Source of the DNA: Levilinea saccharolytica
GTDB lineage: Bacteria; Chloroflexota; Anaerolineae; Anaerolineales; Anaerolineaceae
NCBI RefSeq assembly: GCF_001306035.1
Contig: NZ_LGCM01000038.1
Location: 62,001 to 126,000, forward strand
DNA: 64,000 nucleotides
Direction of reading: 5' to 3'
The notes beneath the pieces are model-generated. The model saw only the letters and a list, made by a program, of their open reading frames with translations, ran no database searches and was not told the origin of the DNA. The translations under genes and the position numbers were made by a program. This document shows, in pieces, positions 1 through 8,923 of the stretch (its first letter is position 1; each line of letters starts with the position of its first letter).

Positions 1-1537
1 CAGAGATCGGCATCTTTGAAGGCATGATTGCGCATGTGGGGCCGCCGGGCTGCTTTGCGGGGTCGGCGGCGCGGCGCTACGATGGGCGCGGTCAGTATGC
101 CCTGCCGGGGCTGGTGGATTCGCATGTGCATATTGAAAGCAGCATGATGTCTCCGGCGGCCTTTGCCGAGGCGGTGATCCCGCGGGGGACGACCACCGTG
201 GTGGTGGATCCGCACGAGATCGCCAATGTGGTTGGGCTGCGCGGGGTGCGCTACATGCTGGAGGCCACCGCCGATTTGCCGCTGCGGGTGTATGCACAGG
301 CGCCCTCCTGCGTTCCGGCGGTTCCCGGCCTGGAGACGGCAGGGGCGGCCTTTGGCCCGGCGGAAATCCGCGAGATGCTCACCTGGGAGCGGGTGATCGG
401 CCTGGCCGAGGTGATGAATTATGTGGGCGTGATCCAACAGGACGCGCTGATGAGCGGGGTGGTGGGGGCGGCGCTGGAAAAGGGCGTGCCCATCAGCGGC
501 CACGCTCCAGGGATGCTGAATGAGGCCCTTTCGGCCTATCTGATCGCGGGCATAAGCTCGGATCATGAATCCTATACGGCGGAAGAATTGTGGCAGAAGC
601 TGCGCGCGGGCATGACCGTGGAGGGGCGCGTTTCCAGTTTTTTGGAGAGCATGACGGCGGTGGGCGGCATTGTGCGGCAATTGGGGGCGCTTCCGTCCAA
701 CCTGGTGCTGTGCACGGATGACATTTTCCCCGAAGACCTGGCGCGGCACGGCCATGTGGACCGCGTGGTGCGTTTGGGGATTGCGGGCGGGATGACGCCG
801 GTTCAGGCCGTTTGCGCCGGGTCTTTGCAGGGCGCGCTGCGCCACCGCCTGCATCATTTGGGCGCGCTGGCCCCCGGCAAGGCGGCGGATATCGTCCTCG
901 TGCCGGATTTGACGGCCTTTGTGCCGGACGAGGTGTTCTGCGGCGGCCAGTTGACGGCCCGTCAGGGCAAGATGTTGATGGATCTGCGCCCGGCCCAGCC
1001 GCACCCTTTGGAGAGCGAGAATACCGTGCATCTGCCGCACCCTCCCTGCCGCGAGGATTTCCTGCTGGCGGCCCGCCCCGGGCGGACGGAGGAGCAGGTG
1101 CATGTGCTGGTGGTGTCGCCCAGTTTGCAGCGCAGCCTGGAAACGCGCGCGGCCTGGTGCTGCGGGCGGGGGCGGTGGCCAGCACGGTGGCCCACGACTG
1201 TCACAATCTGGTGGTGATGGGCCGCAGCGCGGAGGATATGGCTGCGGCGGCGGGGGCTGTGGCGGCGGCGGGCGGGGGCATTGCCTATGCCCGCGATGGG
1301 CGCGTGACGGCCGAGCTGCCCTTGCCGATTGGCGGCCTGATGAGCCCCTGGGGGCTGGAGGAGATGGTGGCGCGCATGGGGCTGCTGAACGACGCCATGC
1401 GGGCAGGGGGCATGGAATACCCGCAGCCTCTGGGTCCGATTTTTGCGATGGCGCTGCCGGTGATCCCGGATTACGGCTTCACCGATTTGGGCCTGGTGGA
1501 CGTGACGCGCCAGGAGCGGGTGCCTTTGTGGGCATAA
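1..1537 (+). pseudogene. adenine deaminase-like protein, 5'-partial and frameshifted
   Basis: Amidohydrolase of the adenine deaminase (Ade, COG1001) family, which converts adenine to hypoxanthine with bound metal. The reading frame is open from base 3, so about 37 N-terminal residues lie outside the window (by alignment to the next gene). The HxH metal motif (SHVHIESS), the HEI segment and the CTDDIFPEDL segment are intact. Near 1139-1150 the frame stops matching the family. The C-terminal part (VAHDCHNLVVMG onward, ending at 1537) continues in another frame. Against the neighbouring paralog about 30 residues are also missing just before this point. This is a pseudogene, or a sequencing error in a CG-rich run combined with a natural deletion. 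It shares an operon with the intact copy 15 bp downstream. Confidence 0.8.
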
Positions 1538-1552
1538 GCCGAGGAGGCGGGC

Positions 1553-3322
1553 ATGGCCAACTATGAACGGCTGCTTCAGGCGGCTTTGGGAGAAGCCCCG
1601 GCGGATGTGGTCATCACCGGCGGGCTGCTGGTGAATGTGCTCACCCGCGAGATTTACCCTGCCACGGTGGGCATTTGCGAGGATACCATTGCGTACGTCA
1701 CCGGCGCAGAGGATGCGGCCGTGCAGGGCGCACAGGTGGTGGATGCCCGCGGCTGCTGGCTGACCCCAGGGCTGATTGACGCCCACATGCACATTGAAAG
1801 CACCCACGCCACCCCCCGGCATTTCGCCGATGCGGTGCTGCCGCGCGGCGTCACCTGTGTGGCTCAGGACCCGCATGAGATGGCCAATGTGCTGGGCCTG
1901 GAGGGGGTTCACGCCATGCGCCGGGCGGCGGTGGGGCTGCCGCTGCGCGTTCTCACCCTGGCTTCCACCTGCGTGCCCTCGGTGCCGGGGATGGAGACTT
2001 CGGGGGCCGAGTTCGGCGCGGCCGAGATTGACGCGCTGCTGGACGAGCCGGATGTGATTGGCTTGGCGGAGGTGATGGACTTTTGGGGGGTGATCCGCCA
2101 GAAGCCGCGCGTGACCGAGATTGTGAAGGTGGGACGGGCGCGCGGCGCGCTGATGACCGGCCACATCCGCCAACTGGGCGGGCGCGAGCTGAACACCTAT
2201 CTGGCGGCGGGGATCGATTCGGACCACGAACAGCTGGACGCCGCCGGAATTTTGGCCCGCAGCCGCCTGGGCATGACGGTGGAGATCTGCTGCTGCCAGG
2301 CGCGCGATACCATCCCCGCCGCGGTGGAGGCCTGGCGCATGGGCGGGCCGTTGGACGCGGTGGTGTTTGTGACGGATGACATTCCGCCGCAGGAATTGAT
2401 CAGCGCCGGGCATCTGGATCAGGGCGTGCGGCGTGCGATCCAACTGGGCATGCCCGCGGCTGAGGCGGTGCGCGCAGCCACGCTGCTGCCGGCCCGCCGT
2501 CTGCGTCAATACGATCTGGGGCTGATCGCCCCCGGCCGCAAGGCGGACATCCTCCTGATTGACGATTTGAACGCTTTTCACGTGGCGGCCACGATGGTGG
2601 ACGGCCGCTGGGCGGCGCGCGGCGGGCAGATGCTGGTACCCAGCGTCAGCGCGTATGACATGCCGGAGTTGGCGCTGCACTCGGTGCATGTGCCGCCGCT
2701 TTCGGCGGAGGATTTTGCGGTAGTCGGGCGCGGCAGCCGGGCGCGGGCGCGCGTGTTGGCGCAGCGCGGGCGGGAACTGAATGAACGCCTGCTGCCGGTG
2801 CAGGCTGGGCAGGTGGGGTGGCAGGACCAGGCCGATCTGGCTCTGGTCTCCGTGTGGCACCGCCACGGGCGCACCCAGGATCACGCCAGCGTGCTGCTGG
2901 AGGGCTGCGGCTTGCAGCGAGGGGCTTTGGCCACCACCTACGCCCATGATGCGCATAATCTGGTGGTGGTGGGCCGCGACCCAGCCGACATGGCCGCGGC
3001 GGCCAACGCCCTGCGCGAGGCGGGCGGGGGCTACGCGGCGGTGTGCGGCGGGCAGGTGCTGGCTTTGGCGGCTTTGCCCGTGGCCGGCATTCTGGCCGAC
3101 CGGCCGGTGGCCGAAATCGCGGTAGAATTTGCTCAGTTCTGCGCCGCGGCGGGCGATTTGGGGGTGAGCGATCAGCCCATAAAGCTGCTGACCTCGCTGC
3201 CTTTGCCGGTGGTGCCGGCTTTTCGACCCACCGACCGCGGACTTGTGGATGTGCAGCGGCAGACCTTCATCCCGGCGTTTGAGTTCTTGGATGAAGAAAC
3301 GACAAACCAGGAGGCAAGATGA
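1553..3322 (+). CDS. ade: adenine deaminase (Ade family)
   Basis: Predicted cytosolic adenine deaminase, 589 residues, the usual family length. It deaminates adenine to hypoxanthine plus ammonia. Visible marks are GLIDAHMHIEST (metal-binding HxH), DPHEMANVLG, GLAEVMDFWGV, DDIPPQEL, and the C-terminal AHDAHNLVVVG block typical of COG1001. The start ATG follows GAGGAGG at 1541-1547. The gene overlaps the following kinase gene by 4 bp (ATGA), so translation is probably coupled. It is a diverged tandem paralog of the broken copy upstream. Substrate could be adenine or a related aminopurine; the family call is firm, exact specificity is not. Confidence 0.9.
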   Translation: MANYERLLQAALGEAPADVVITGGLLVNVLTREIYPATVGICEDTIAYVTGAEDAAVQGAQVVDARGCWLTPGLIDAHMHIESTHATPRHFADAVLPRGVTCVAQDPHEMANVLGLEGVHAMRRAAVGLPLRVLTLASTCVPSVPGMETSGAEFGAAEIDALLDEPDVIGLAEVMDFWGVIRQKPRVTEIVKVGRARGALMTGHIRQLGGRELNTYLAAGIDSDHEQLDAAGILARSRLGMTVEICCCQARDTIPAAVEAWRMGGPLDAVVFVTDDIPPQELISAGHLDQGVRRAIQLGMPAAEAVRAATLLPARRLRQYDLGLIAPGRKADILLIDDLNAFHVAATMVDGRWAARGGQMLVPSVSAYDMPELALHSVHVPPLSAEDFAVVGRGSRARARVLAQRGRELNERLLPVQAGQVGWQDQADLALVSVWHRHGRTQDHASVLLEGCGLQRGALATTYAHDAHNLVVVGRDPADMAAAANALREAGGGYAAVCGGQVLALAALPVAGILADRPVAEIAVEFAQFCAAAGDLGVSDQPIKLLTSLPLPVVPAFRPTDRGLVDVQRQTFIPAFEFLDEETTNQEAR

Positions 3323-4245
3323 AACCGAAAATTGCAGTGGTAGGCAGCTTCAATACCGATTTGACCGTCTTCACCCCGCGCATGCCGGCCCCCGGCGAGA
3401 CCATTCTGGGCGGGCCGTATTACACCGGGCCGGGCGGGAAGGGCGCCAACCAGGCGGTGGCGGCGGCGCGCCTGGGCGCGCAGGTCAGCATGGTGGTCAA
3501 GCTGGGACAGGATTACTACGGCGATCAGGCCCTGGAGAACTTGGTCCAGGAGGGCATTGACACCCGCGGGGTGATCCGCACCGCGGACACTCACACCGGC
3601 GTGGCCTTCATTGTGGTGGATCAGCAGGGCGAGAACATGATCGTAGTGGCCAGCGGGGCCAACGCCCAACTGACCCCGGCAGATATTGACGGCGTGCGGG
3701 ATGTGATCACCGGCGCGGATATCGTCCTGCTGCAATTGGAAATTCCCATGGAAACCGTGGCCTACACCGCCGCGCTGGCGCATGCGGCCGGGGTGACGGT
3801 GCTGCTGAACCCGGCGCCTGCCCAGCCGCTTTCGGCAGACCTTCTGGCGCATGTGGATTATTTGACCCCCAATGAGAGCGAGGCACAGCTAATTTCGGGG
3901 CTGCCGGTGGCGGACGTGGTTGGGGCTGAGGCGGCTGCGCGCTGGCTGACGGCCCAGGGTGTGCGCACCCCGGTGATCACCCTGGGGGCGAAGGGCGCAC
4001 TGGCGAGCGGGGCCGGGGGCTTCATGCACGTGCCCGGACGCAAGGTAGAGGTGGTGGATACCACCGGCGCAGGAGACGCCTTTAACGGCGCGCTGGCGGT
4101 GGCTTTGGGTGAGGGCAAAGATCTGGCGGCGGCGGTGGCCTTTGCCAATACGGCGGCGGCGCTGCAAGTGACCCAGCGCGGCACAGCCCCGGCCATGCCG
4201 CGGCGCGAGGCAGTGGAAAGCTTTTTGACGCAAAAAGACGGCTAA
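3319..4245 (+). CDS. rbsK: ribokinase / PfkB-family sugar kinase
   Basis: PfkB-family carbohydrate kinase, 308 residues. It phosphorylates ribose or a nucleoside/sugar using ATP. The N-terminal PfkB signature PGGKGANQAVAAARLGAQ and the C-terminal catalytic signature DTTGAGDAFNGALAVAL (anion hole and catalytic Asp) are both present. A VGSFNTDLT start and a TPNESEA segment resemble ribokinase more than fructokinase. The ATG overlaps the stop of the adenine deaminase gene. Position between adenine deaminases and a nucleoside-type permease suggests use of the ribose half of a nucleoside. A nucleoside kinase of the same fold is the main alternative. Confidence 0.85.
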   Translation: MKPKIAVVGSFNTDLTVFTPRMPAPGETILGGPYYTGPGGKGANQAVAAARLGAQVSMVVKLGQDYYGDQALENLVQEGIDTRGVIRTADTHTGVAFIVVDQQGENMIVVASGANAQLTPADIDGVRDVITGADIVLLQLEIPMETVAYTAALAHAAGVTVLLNPAPAQPLSADLLAHVDYLTPNESEAQLISGLPVADVVGAEAAARWLTAQGVRTPVITLGAKGALASGAGGFMHVPGRKVEVVDTTGAGDAFNGALAVALGEGKDLAAAVAFANTAAALQVTQRGTAPAMPRREAVESFLTQKDG

Positions 4246-4274
4246 GACCCGGGACGCGGATAGGGCGCGCGGAC

Positions 4275-5444
4275 ATGGCAAAAGAGCTGACATTGGAGAA
4301 AGATACCGGTACGAGCTTGAGCATGCGCCTCATGCAGGCACTGCGGCGCAGTTCCGGTTTGCGTTACGGCTTTCAGTTGGCGGCTGCGCTGCTGTTGGGG
4401 CTGGCTTTGGGTTCGGTGTTGATCCTGTGGGTGGGTGAAAACCCCCTGGAGGTGTACGCCAACCTGATCGAGCAGGCCTACTTCACCCCGCTGGGGCTGA
4501 TGATCGCCGTGCAGCGGGCCACGCCGTTAATTTTGGCCGCGGCGGCGGCGGGGCTGGCCTTTCAGGGCGGGGCCATCAACATGGGCCTGGACGGGCAGTT
4601 TGCCGTGGGGCTGAGCGTGGCCGGGCTGGCGGGTGTGCTGATGCCCGAATGGATGCCGGCGCTGGTGCGCATTCCGCTGATCTTCCTGCTGTGCGGCTTG
4701 GGCGGCGGCGCGGCGGCCCTGATCCCGGCCCTGTTCAAGCGTTTTTCGGGCGTGAGCGAGGTCATCACCGGTATGATCGCCAATCTGCTCATTCCACCCC
4801 TGCTCAGCTCGATCATCTTCGCTTTTCCGGCGCTGCGCGCGGCGCAGGGGGCGGCTTCGCGCGGGCTGCCGGTTGAATCCACCCTGGCGCATTTTGCCGA
4901 CCTGCCCCTGGGCGGGATCGGCGAGGGCACCAAGGCCAATGTGGGCATCTTGGCGGCGGTGATGGTGGTGCTGATCCTGGGCTATTGGATGCGCCGCTCG
5001 AAAACGGGCTACGAAATTCGCATGACGCGCTTCAGCTTTTCCCTGTCGGAATTCGCGGGCATTCGCGCCAACCGCATGTTCTTTTTGACCATGATCCTGA
5101 GCGGGGCCATCGCGGGCATGGCCGGGGCCACCGAGGTGTTGGGAACCTGGCACAAGCTCTCGATGGGCACCCTGTCATCGGTGGGCAACCGCGGGATCGT
5201 GTTGGCGTTGGTGGGCGGTAATTCGTTCTTCGGCGGGATGCTGGCCTCTTTGCTCTACGGCGGGCTGGAGGCGGGGGCCATGAACGCGGGTTGGTTCACC
5301 TCTGTCCCGCGCCCTTTGATTGATATTTTGGTGCAGATGCTGTTCCTGTTTGCCGCCGTGCCCAGTATGCGCCGTTTCTTCACCGGCTCTGGCAGTGGGG
5401 ATGCGGAAAATTTGGGCGGGCGCTTTTTAACCGGCCGCCGCTAG
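4275..5444 (+). CDS. ABC transporter permease, nucleoside/simple-sugar type (COG4603-like)
   Basis: Integral inner-membrane permease of the BPD_transp_2 family, 389 residues with about 8-10 hydrophobic segments. The QGGAINMGLDGQFAVGL segment corresponds to the conserved NxGxEGQ loop of nucleoside ABC permeases (NupB/YufP, BmpC-type importers). The N-terminal region before the first membrane span is longer than in the sister permease COG1079. Such importers normally carry a BMP-type lipoprotein, a double ATPase and two permeases. None of these partners is between here and 8734. They may lie upstream of the window or be encoded elsewhere. Confidence 0.82.
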   Translation: MAKELTLEKDTGTSLSMRLMQALRRSSGLRYGFQLAAALLLGLALGSVLILWVGENPLEVYANLIEQAYFTPLGLMIAVQRATPLILAAAAAGLAFQGGAINMGLDGQFAVGLSVAGLAGVLMPEWMPALVRIPLIFLLCGLGGGAAALIPALFKRFSGVSEVITGMIANLLIPPLLSSIIFAFPALRAAQGAASRGLPVESTLAHFADLPLGGIGEGTKANVGILAAVMVVLILGYWMRRSKTGYEIRMTRFSFSLSEFAGIRANRMFFLTMILSGAIAGMAGATEVLGTWHKLSMGTLSSVGNRGIVLALVGGNSFFGGMLASLLYGGLEAGAMNAGWFTSVPRPLIDILVQMLFLFAAVPSMRRFFTGSGSGDAENLGGRFLTGRR

Positions 5445-5477
5445 CGGGCTTTTGCAGACTTTTTAAAGGAGGGCGCA

Positions 5478-6839
5478 TTGAACGAACAGTGGTTGATTGA
5501 AAATGGGGTGATTGTGACCATGAACCCCGGCCGCGAGATTCTGTACGACGCCAGCCTGGCGATTGAAGGCAGCCGCATCGCGGCGCTTGGCCCGCGCGAG
5601 GAACTGCGCCTGCGCTACCCCCAGGCGCAGCGCATCGACGCCGCGGGGAAGGCGGTTTTGCCCGGACTGATCAACGCGCACACGCATGTGGCCATGAGCG
5701 TGCAGAAGGGGCTGACTCTGGCCTTTTCAGATGGGCTGTACCGCATCATGTGGCCGGTGGAATCTTCGTTGACCGCCGAGGAAGCCTATGTGGGCGCGCT
5801 GGCGGGGGCGGGCGAGGCGCTGAAGGGCGGTTCGACCACGGTGGTGGATCATTACTTCTTCGCCGAACAGGTGGCGCGCGCCACCACCGCGGTGGGCGTG
5901 CGCGCGGTCATCGGACACACCATCATGAGCCGCCTGGGGCCGATCACCGGCGAAAAAGAGCTGAACGCCGGGCTGCAATTTGTGCAGGATTGGAAAGGCC
6001 GCCATGCGCTGGTGACGCCCTGGCTGGCCCCGCATGCCAGCGATACGGTCTCGATGGAATGGCTGCTGCTGCTGCGCGAGGCGGCCACGCGCCACCAGGT
6101 GGGGCTGCACCTGCATCTGGCCCAGTCTATGCGCGAGCGCGAATATGTGTTGGAAACGCAGGGCACCACTTGCGTGAAATATCTGGAGCGCATCGGCTTT
6201 TTGGGGCCGGATGTGCTGGCGGCGCACTGTATCTTCATTGACGACGACGAAATTGACATCCTGGCGCGCACGGGAACCCGCCCGCTGTACACGCCCATGG
6301 GCCACGCCCTGAACGGCCGCCCGGCCAGCGCCTGGAAAATGCTCACCCGCGGCGCAAAGGTGCTGTTGGGAACAGACTGCGTGACCACCAATAACGTCAT
6401 GGATCAATGGGGCGAGATGCGCATCGCCGGGGCTTCGCAGAAACAGCTCAGCGGCGACGCTCAGGCCATGCCTTCCCTCAAAATTCTGGAAATGTGCACC
6501 GTGGATGGGGCCGAGGCCATCGGCATGGGCGGCCAACTGGGCGCGCTGATGCCCGGCTATCTGGCGGATGTGATCCTGGTCAATATTCACGGGCTGCACA
6601 CCGCGCCCAACTACCTGCTGCTGGATAATCTGGTGTACTGCTGCACCGGCCGGGATGTGGACACGGTCATCGTCAACGGTGAAATCGTGGTGCAGGGCGG
6701 GCGGCTGCTGCGCCTGGACGAGGATACCCTCATCCGCGAGGTGGAAGATGCCGGCCGCGGCCTGCTGAGCCGCGCCATTCGAAAAGAGACCGATTTGGCC
6801 TGGCTGTGGAAAGACCGCCCCAGCAGCCTGCCGGAATGA
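5478..6839 (+). CDS. amidohydrolase, S-adenosylhomocysteine/methylthioadenosine deaminase-like (ATZ/TRZ family)
   Basis: Metal-dependent cytosolic deaminase of the ATZ/TRZ/MtaD group, 453 residues. It begins with TTG at 5478 behind an AAAGGAGG site. Key marks are NAHTHVAMSVQKGL (HxH metal ligands), LHLHLAQS (metal His), VLAAHCIFID and LLGTDCVTTNN (catalytic Asp). Family members deaminate SAH, methylthioadenosine, adenosine or s-triazines. With the adenine deaminases and kinase it fits catabolism of a purine nucleoside or an S-adenosyl by-product. Guanine deaminase or SsnA-like function is a less likely alternative. Confidence 0.85.
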   Translation: MNEQWLIENGVIVTMNPGREILYDASLAIEGSRIAALGPREELRLRYPQAQRIDAAGKAVLPGLINAHTHVAMSVQKGLTLAFSDGLYRIMWPVESSLTAEEAYVGALAGAGEALKGGSTTVVDHYFFAEQVARATTAVGVRAVIGHTIMSRLGPITGEKELNAGLQFVQDWKGRHALVTPWLAPHASDTVSMEWLLLLREAATRHQVGLHLHLAQSMREREYVLETQGTTCVKYLERIGFLGPDVLAAHCIFIDDDEIDILARTGTRPLYTPMGHALNGRPASAWKMLTRGAKVLLGTDCVTTNNVMDQWGEMRIAGASQKQLSGDAQAMPSLKILEMCTVDGAEAIGMGGQLGALMPGYLADVILVNIHGLHTAPNYLLLDNLVYCCTGRDVDTVIVNGEIVVQGGRLLRLDEDTLIREVEDAGRGLLSRAIRKETDLAWLWKDRPSSLPE

Positions 6840-6856
6840 CCCTGGAGGAAACCCCC

Positions 6857-7960
6857 ATGACTGCTCTATCCCCCGAACTGTGGCAGGATTTGCCCTACGG
6901 CGAGATGAAACCGCGCGAGCGCGTGCTGGCGGCGCTGGCCCACCAGGAAACCGACCGGGTTCCGGCGGATTTGTGGGCGGTGCCGGAGGTGTGGCAGCGT
7001 CTATCGGCGCATTTGGGCCTGACCCGCCGCGAAATTCTGCGCCAGTTCCGGGTGGATGCGCGCTGGGTCTTCCCCCAATACGTGGGGCCGGTGAAGGAGC
7101 TGCCCGGCGGTGTGGTGCAGGACGCCTACGGCCACCTGCGGCGCAGCCATCAGCACGATTACGGCAGCTATTCGGAATATGCGGGGTATCCGCTGGCCTT
7201 TGCGCGCTCGGCTCAGGATGTGTACGATTGGGATTGGCCTCAGCCGACTTATTGGGACCCTTCGAACTTGGCGGCGGAGCTGGCCGATCTGGACCGCGAG
7301 GACGATTACTTCATTTGTTACGACTTGGGCGGCATTTTTGAGCGCTCGTGGGGGCTGCTGGGCTTTGAACGCTTCCTCTCCGACCTGGTGGAAAACCCGG
7401 AAGTGCCCGCGGCCATCATGGAGCGCATGACCGACCTCTACATTGGCAATTTTCAGCGGGTGATGGAAGCCACGGATGGGCGCGTGGATATGGTCTACAC
7501 CTGGGACGACATCGCCCACCAGCAGGGGCTGCTGCTTTCCCCGGCCATGTGGCGGCGCAGCATTCTGCCCCATCACCAGCGCCTGAACCGCGTGCTGCAC
7601 GCCGCGCCGGTGAAGCACATGTACCATTCCTGCGGGGCGGTGTTCACCATCATGGGCGCGCTGATTCAGGAACTGGGCATTGATGTGCTGAACCCGCTGC
7701 AGCCTGCCGCCAAGGGCATGGACATGGGCAGGATCAAGGCGGAACACGGCGCTGCGGTCAGCTTCCACGGCGGGGTGGATATTCAGAACACGCTGCCCAA
7801 AGGTACGCCCCAGGCGGTGGCGGATGAGGTGCGCTCGCGCTGCGAGGTGTTGGGCGCGGGCGGGGGTTACATTTTGGCCCCCTCGCACTACATTCAAAAC
7901 GATACCCCCACCGAAAATATCCTGGCGATGTACCGCACGCCGCGCCATTCGCACGCATAA
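6857..7960 (+). CDS. uroporphyrinogen decarboxylase (URO-D) family protein
   Basis: 367-residue TIM-barrel protein of the URO-D/MtaA/CmuA superfamily. It is not a housekeeping HemE: the N-terminus reads MKPRERVLAALAHQETDRVPADLW, as in the catabolic and methyltransferase-like branch. HSCGAV and a late HGGVDIQNTLP segment match this family; the His/Cys pair could bind zinc as in corrinoid methyltransferases. The ATG at 6857 has GGAGG 8 nt upstream and is preferred over upstream in-frame ATGs at 6806 and 6836. It sits in the purine-type operon, so a demethylation or decarboxylation step is possible, but the substrate is unknown. Confidence 0.8.
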   Translation: MTALSPELWQDLPYGEMKPRERVLAALAHQETDRVPADLWAVPEVWQRLSAHLGLTRREILRQFRVDARWVFPQYVGPVKELPGGVVQDAYGHLRRSHQHDYGSYSEYAGYPLAFARSAQDVYDWDWPQPTYWDPSNLAAELADLDREDDYFICYDLGGIFERSWGLLGFERFLSDLVENPEVPAAIMERMTDLYIGNFQRVMEATDGRVDMVYTWDDIAHQQGLLLSPAMWRRSILPHHQRLNRVLHAAPVKHMYHSCGAVFTIMGALIQELGIDVLNPLQPAAKGMDMGRIKAEHGAAVSFHGGVDIQNTLPKGTPQAVADEVRSRCEVLGAGGGYILAPSHYIQNDTPTENILAMYRTPRHSHA

Positions 7961-7978
7961 CAAATTTTGGAGGAGCGT

Positions 7979-8734
7979 ATGTCCACTGCAAAACTGCGTA
8001 TTTTGTTTGCTGGTGAGTCCTGGATGTCTCACGGGATGCACATGAAGGGCTTTTCCAGCTTTGAGACGGGCTATTACGAAGAAGGCTGGGCGCCCCTGCG
8101 CGAAGCCTTCGCTGCGGCGGGGCACGAGGTGACCTATTTGCCCAATCACCTGGCGGGGGAGCATTTCCCCATGACGGTGAAAGAGCTGAGTACCTACGAT
8201 GTGGTCATGCTCAGCGATATCCCTGCGGATACGCTGCTGCTGCACCCGGATACGTTTCTGCGCGGGCAGCGCACACCCAACCGGCTGCGGCATATTGCGG
8301 AATATGTTCAGGCGGGCGGCGGCTTTTTGATGATCGGCGGATATATGTCCTTCTCCGGCATTCAGGGCAAGGCTAACTATCACTTTTCGCCGCTGGCTGA
8401 GATTTTGCCGGTGAAGATGTTCGGCTTCGACGACCGCATGGAAACGCCGGAAGGCACGACGCCGCGGGCGGTGCAGGCGCACCCCATTCTGGATGGGATT
8501 CCGGCGGAGTGGCCGCACTTTTTGGGATATAACCGCCTGATGCCCGCCGAGGGCGAGGTGATTTTGGAATGTCAGGGGGATCCCTTCCTGGCGGTGCGCA
8601 AGGTGGGGCAGGGGCGCACGGCGGCCTTTGCTTCGGACTGCTCGCCGCATTGGGCGCCGATGGAATTTGTCAATTGGGCCTATTACCGCGCCTTTTGGAA
8701 CCAGTTGGCGCAGTGGCTGGCCGGAAAAATTTAA
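7979..8734 (+). CDS. glutamine amidotransferase-like protein (GATase1_like, PF07090 type)
   Basis: 251-residue class-I glutamine-amidotransferase-like flavodoxin-fold protein. It has KLRILFAGESW at the N-terminus, AEYVQAGGGFLMIGGYMSFSG around the nucleophile elbow, and a VGQGRTAAFASDCSPHW end typical of PF07090. The elbow has Tyr (GGYMS) where true amidotransferases have Cys, so glutaminase activity is unlikely. The ATG at 7979 follows GGAGG at 7969-7973. It is the last gene of the operon, 18 bp after the URO-D gene, with a terminator 28 bp downstream. Homologs often sit beside sugar or nucleoside catabolic genes; function unknown. Confidence 0.75.
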   Translation: MSTAKLRILFAGESWMSHGMHMKGFSSFETGYYEEGWAPLREAFAAAGHEVTYLPNHLAGEHFPMTVKELSTYDVVMLSDIPADTLLLHPDTFLRGQRTPNRLRHIAEYVQAGGGFLMIGGYMSFSGIQGKANYHFSPLAEILPVKMFGFDDRMETPEGTTPRAVQAHPILDGIPAEWPHFLGYNRLMPAEGEVILECQGDPFLAVRKVGQGRTAAFASDCSPHWAPMEFVNWAYYRAFWNQLAQWLAGKI

Positions 8735-8762
8735 CCCTTTGCCAATTCTCTCCTCTCCTCTG

Positions 8763-8799
8763 CTCCCCTCCCGACAGTCCGGGAGGGGAGCCTCTTTTT
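8763..8799 (+). terminator. rho-independent terminator of the purine-type operon
   Basis: An 11-bp perfect stem (CTCCCCTCCCG with CGGGAGGGGAG) with a 6-nt loop is followed by CCTCTTTTT. It lies 28 bp after the last stop codon. Confidence 0.9.
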
Positions 8800-8923
8800 A
8801 TGGAGACGGGCGGCCAGAAGGAAGCGGGGAAAGTTGCTCATATCCGGGTTATAATATGCAGATTGTCTGGCGCGCTGAGCCGTTTTTTGCGGCGCAGCGC
8901 CGATTTTGAGAGGAGTGTTTGTT

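Noticed and set aside
962-2956. Long open frame on the - strand (664 codons) across both adenine deaminase genes
   Set aside because: It is antisense to clear Ade-family coding. High GC with few stop codons produces such frames, and the His/Gln/Arg-rich product matches nothing.
6806-6856. Upstream in-frame starts for the URO-D family gene
   Set aside because: The ATG at 6857 has GGAGG at proper spacing; the extra 17 residues overlap the end of the amidohydrolase gene and do not match the family.
7001-8650. 549-codon frame on the - strand over the URO-D and PF07090 genes
   Set aside because: It spans two well-supported genes and their intergenic ribosome site, and its composition is that of a reverse-complement shadow.
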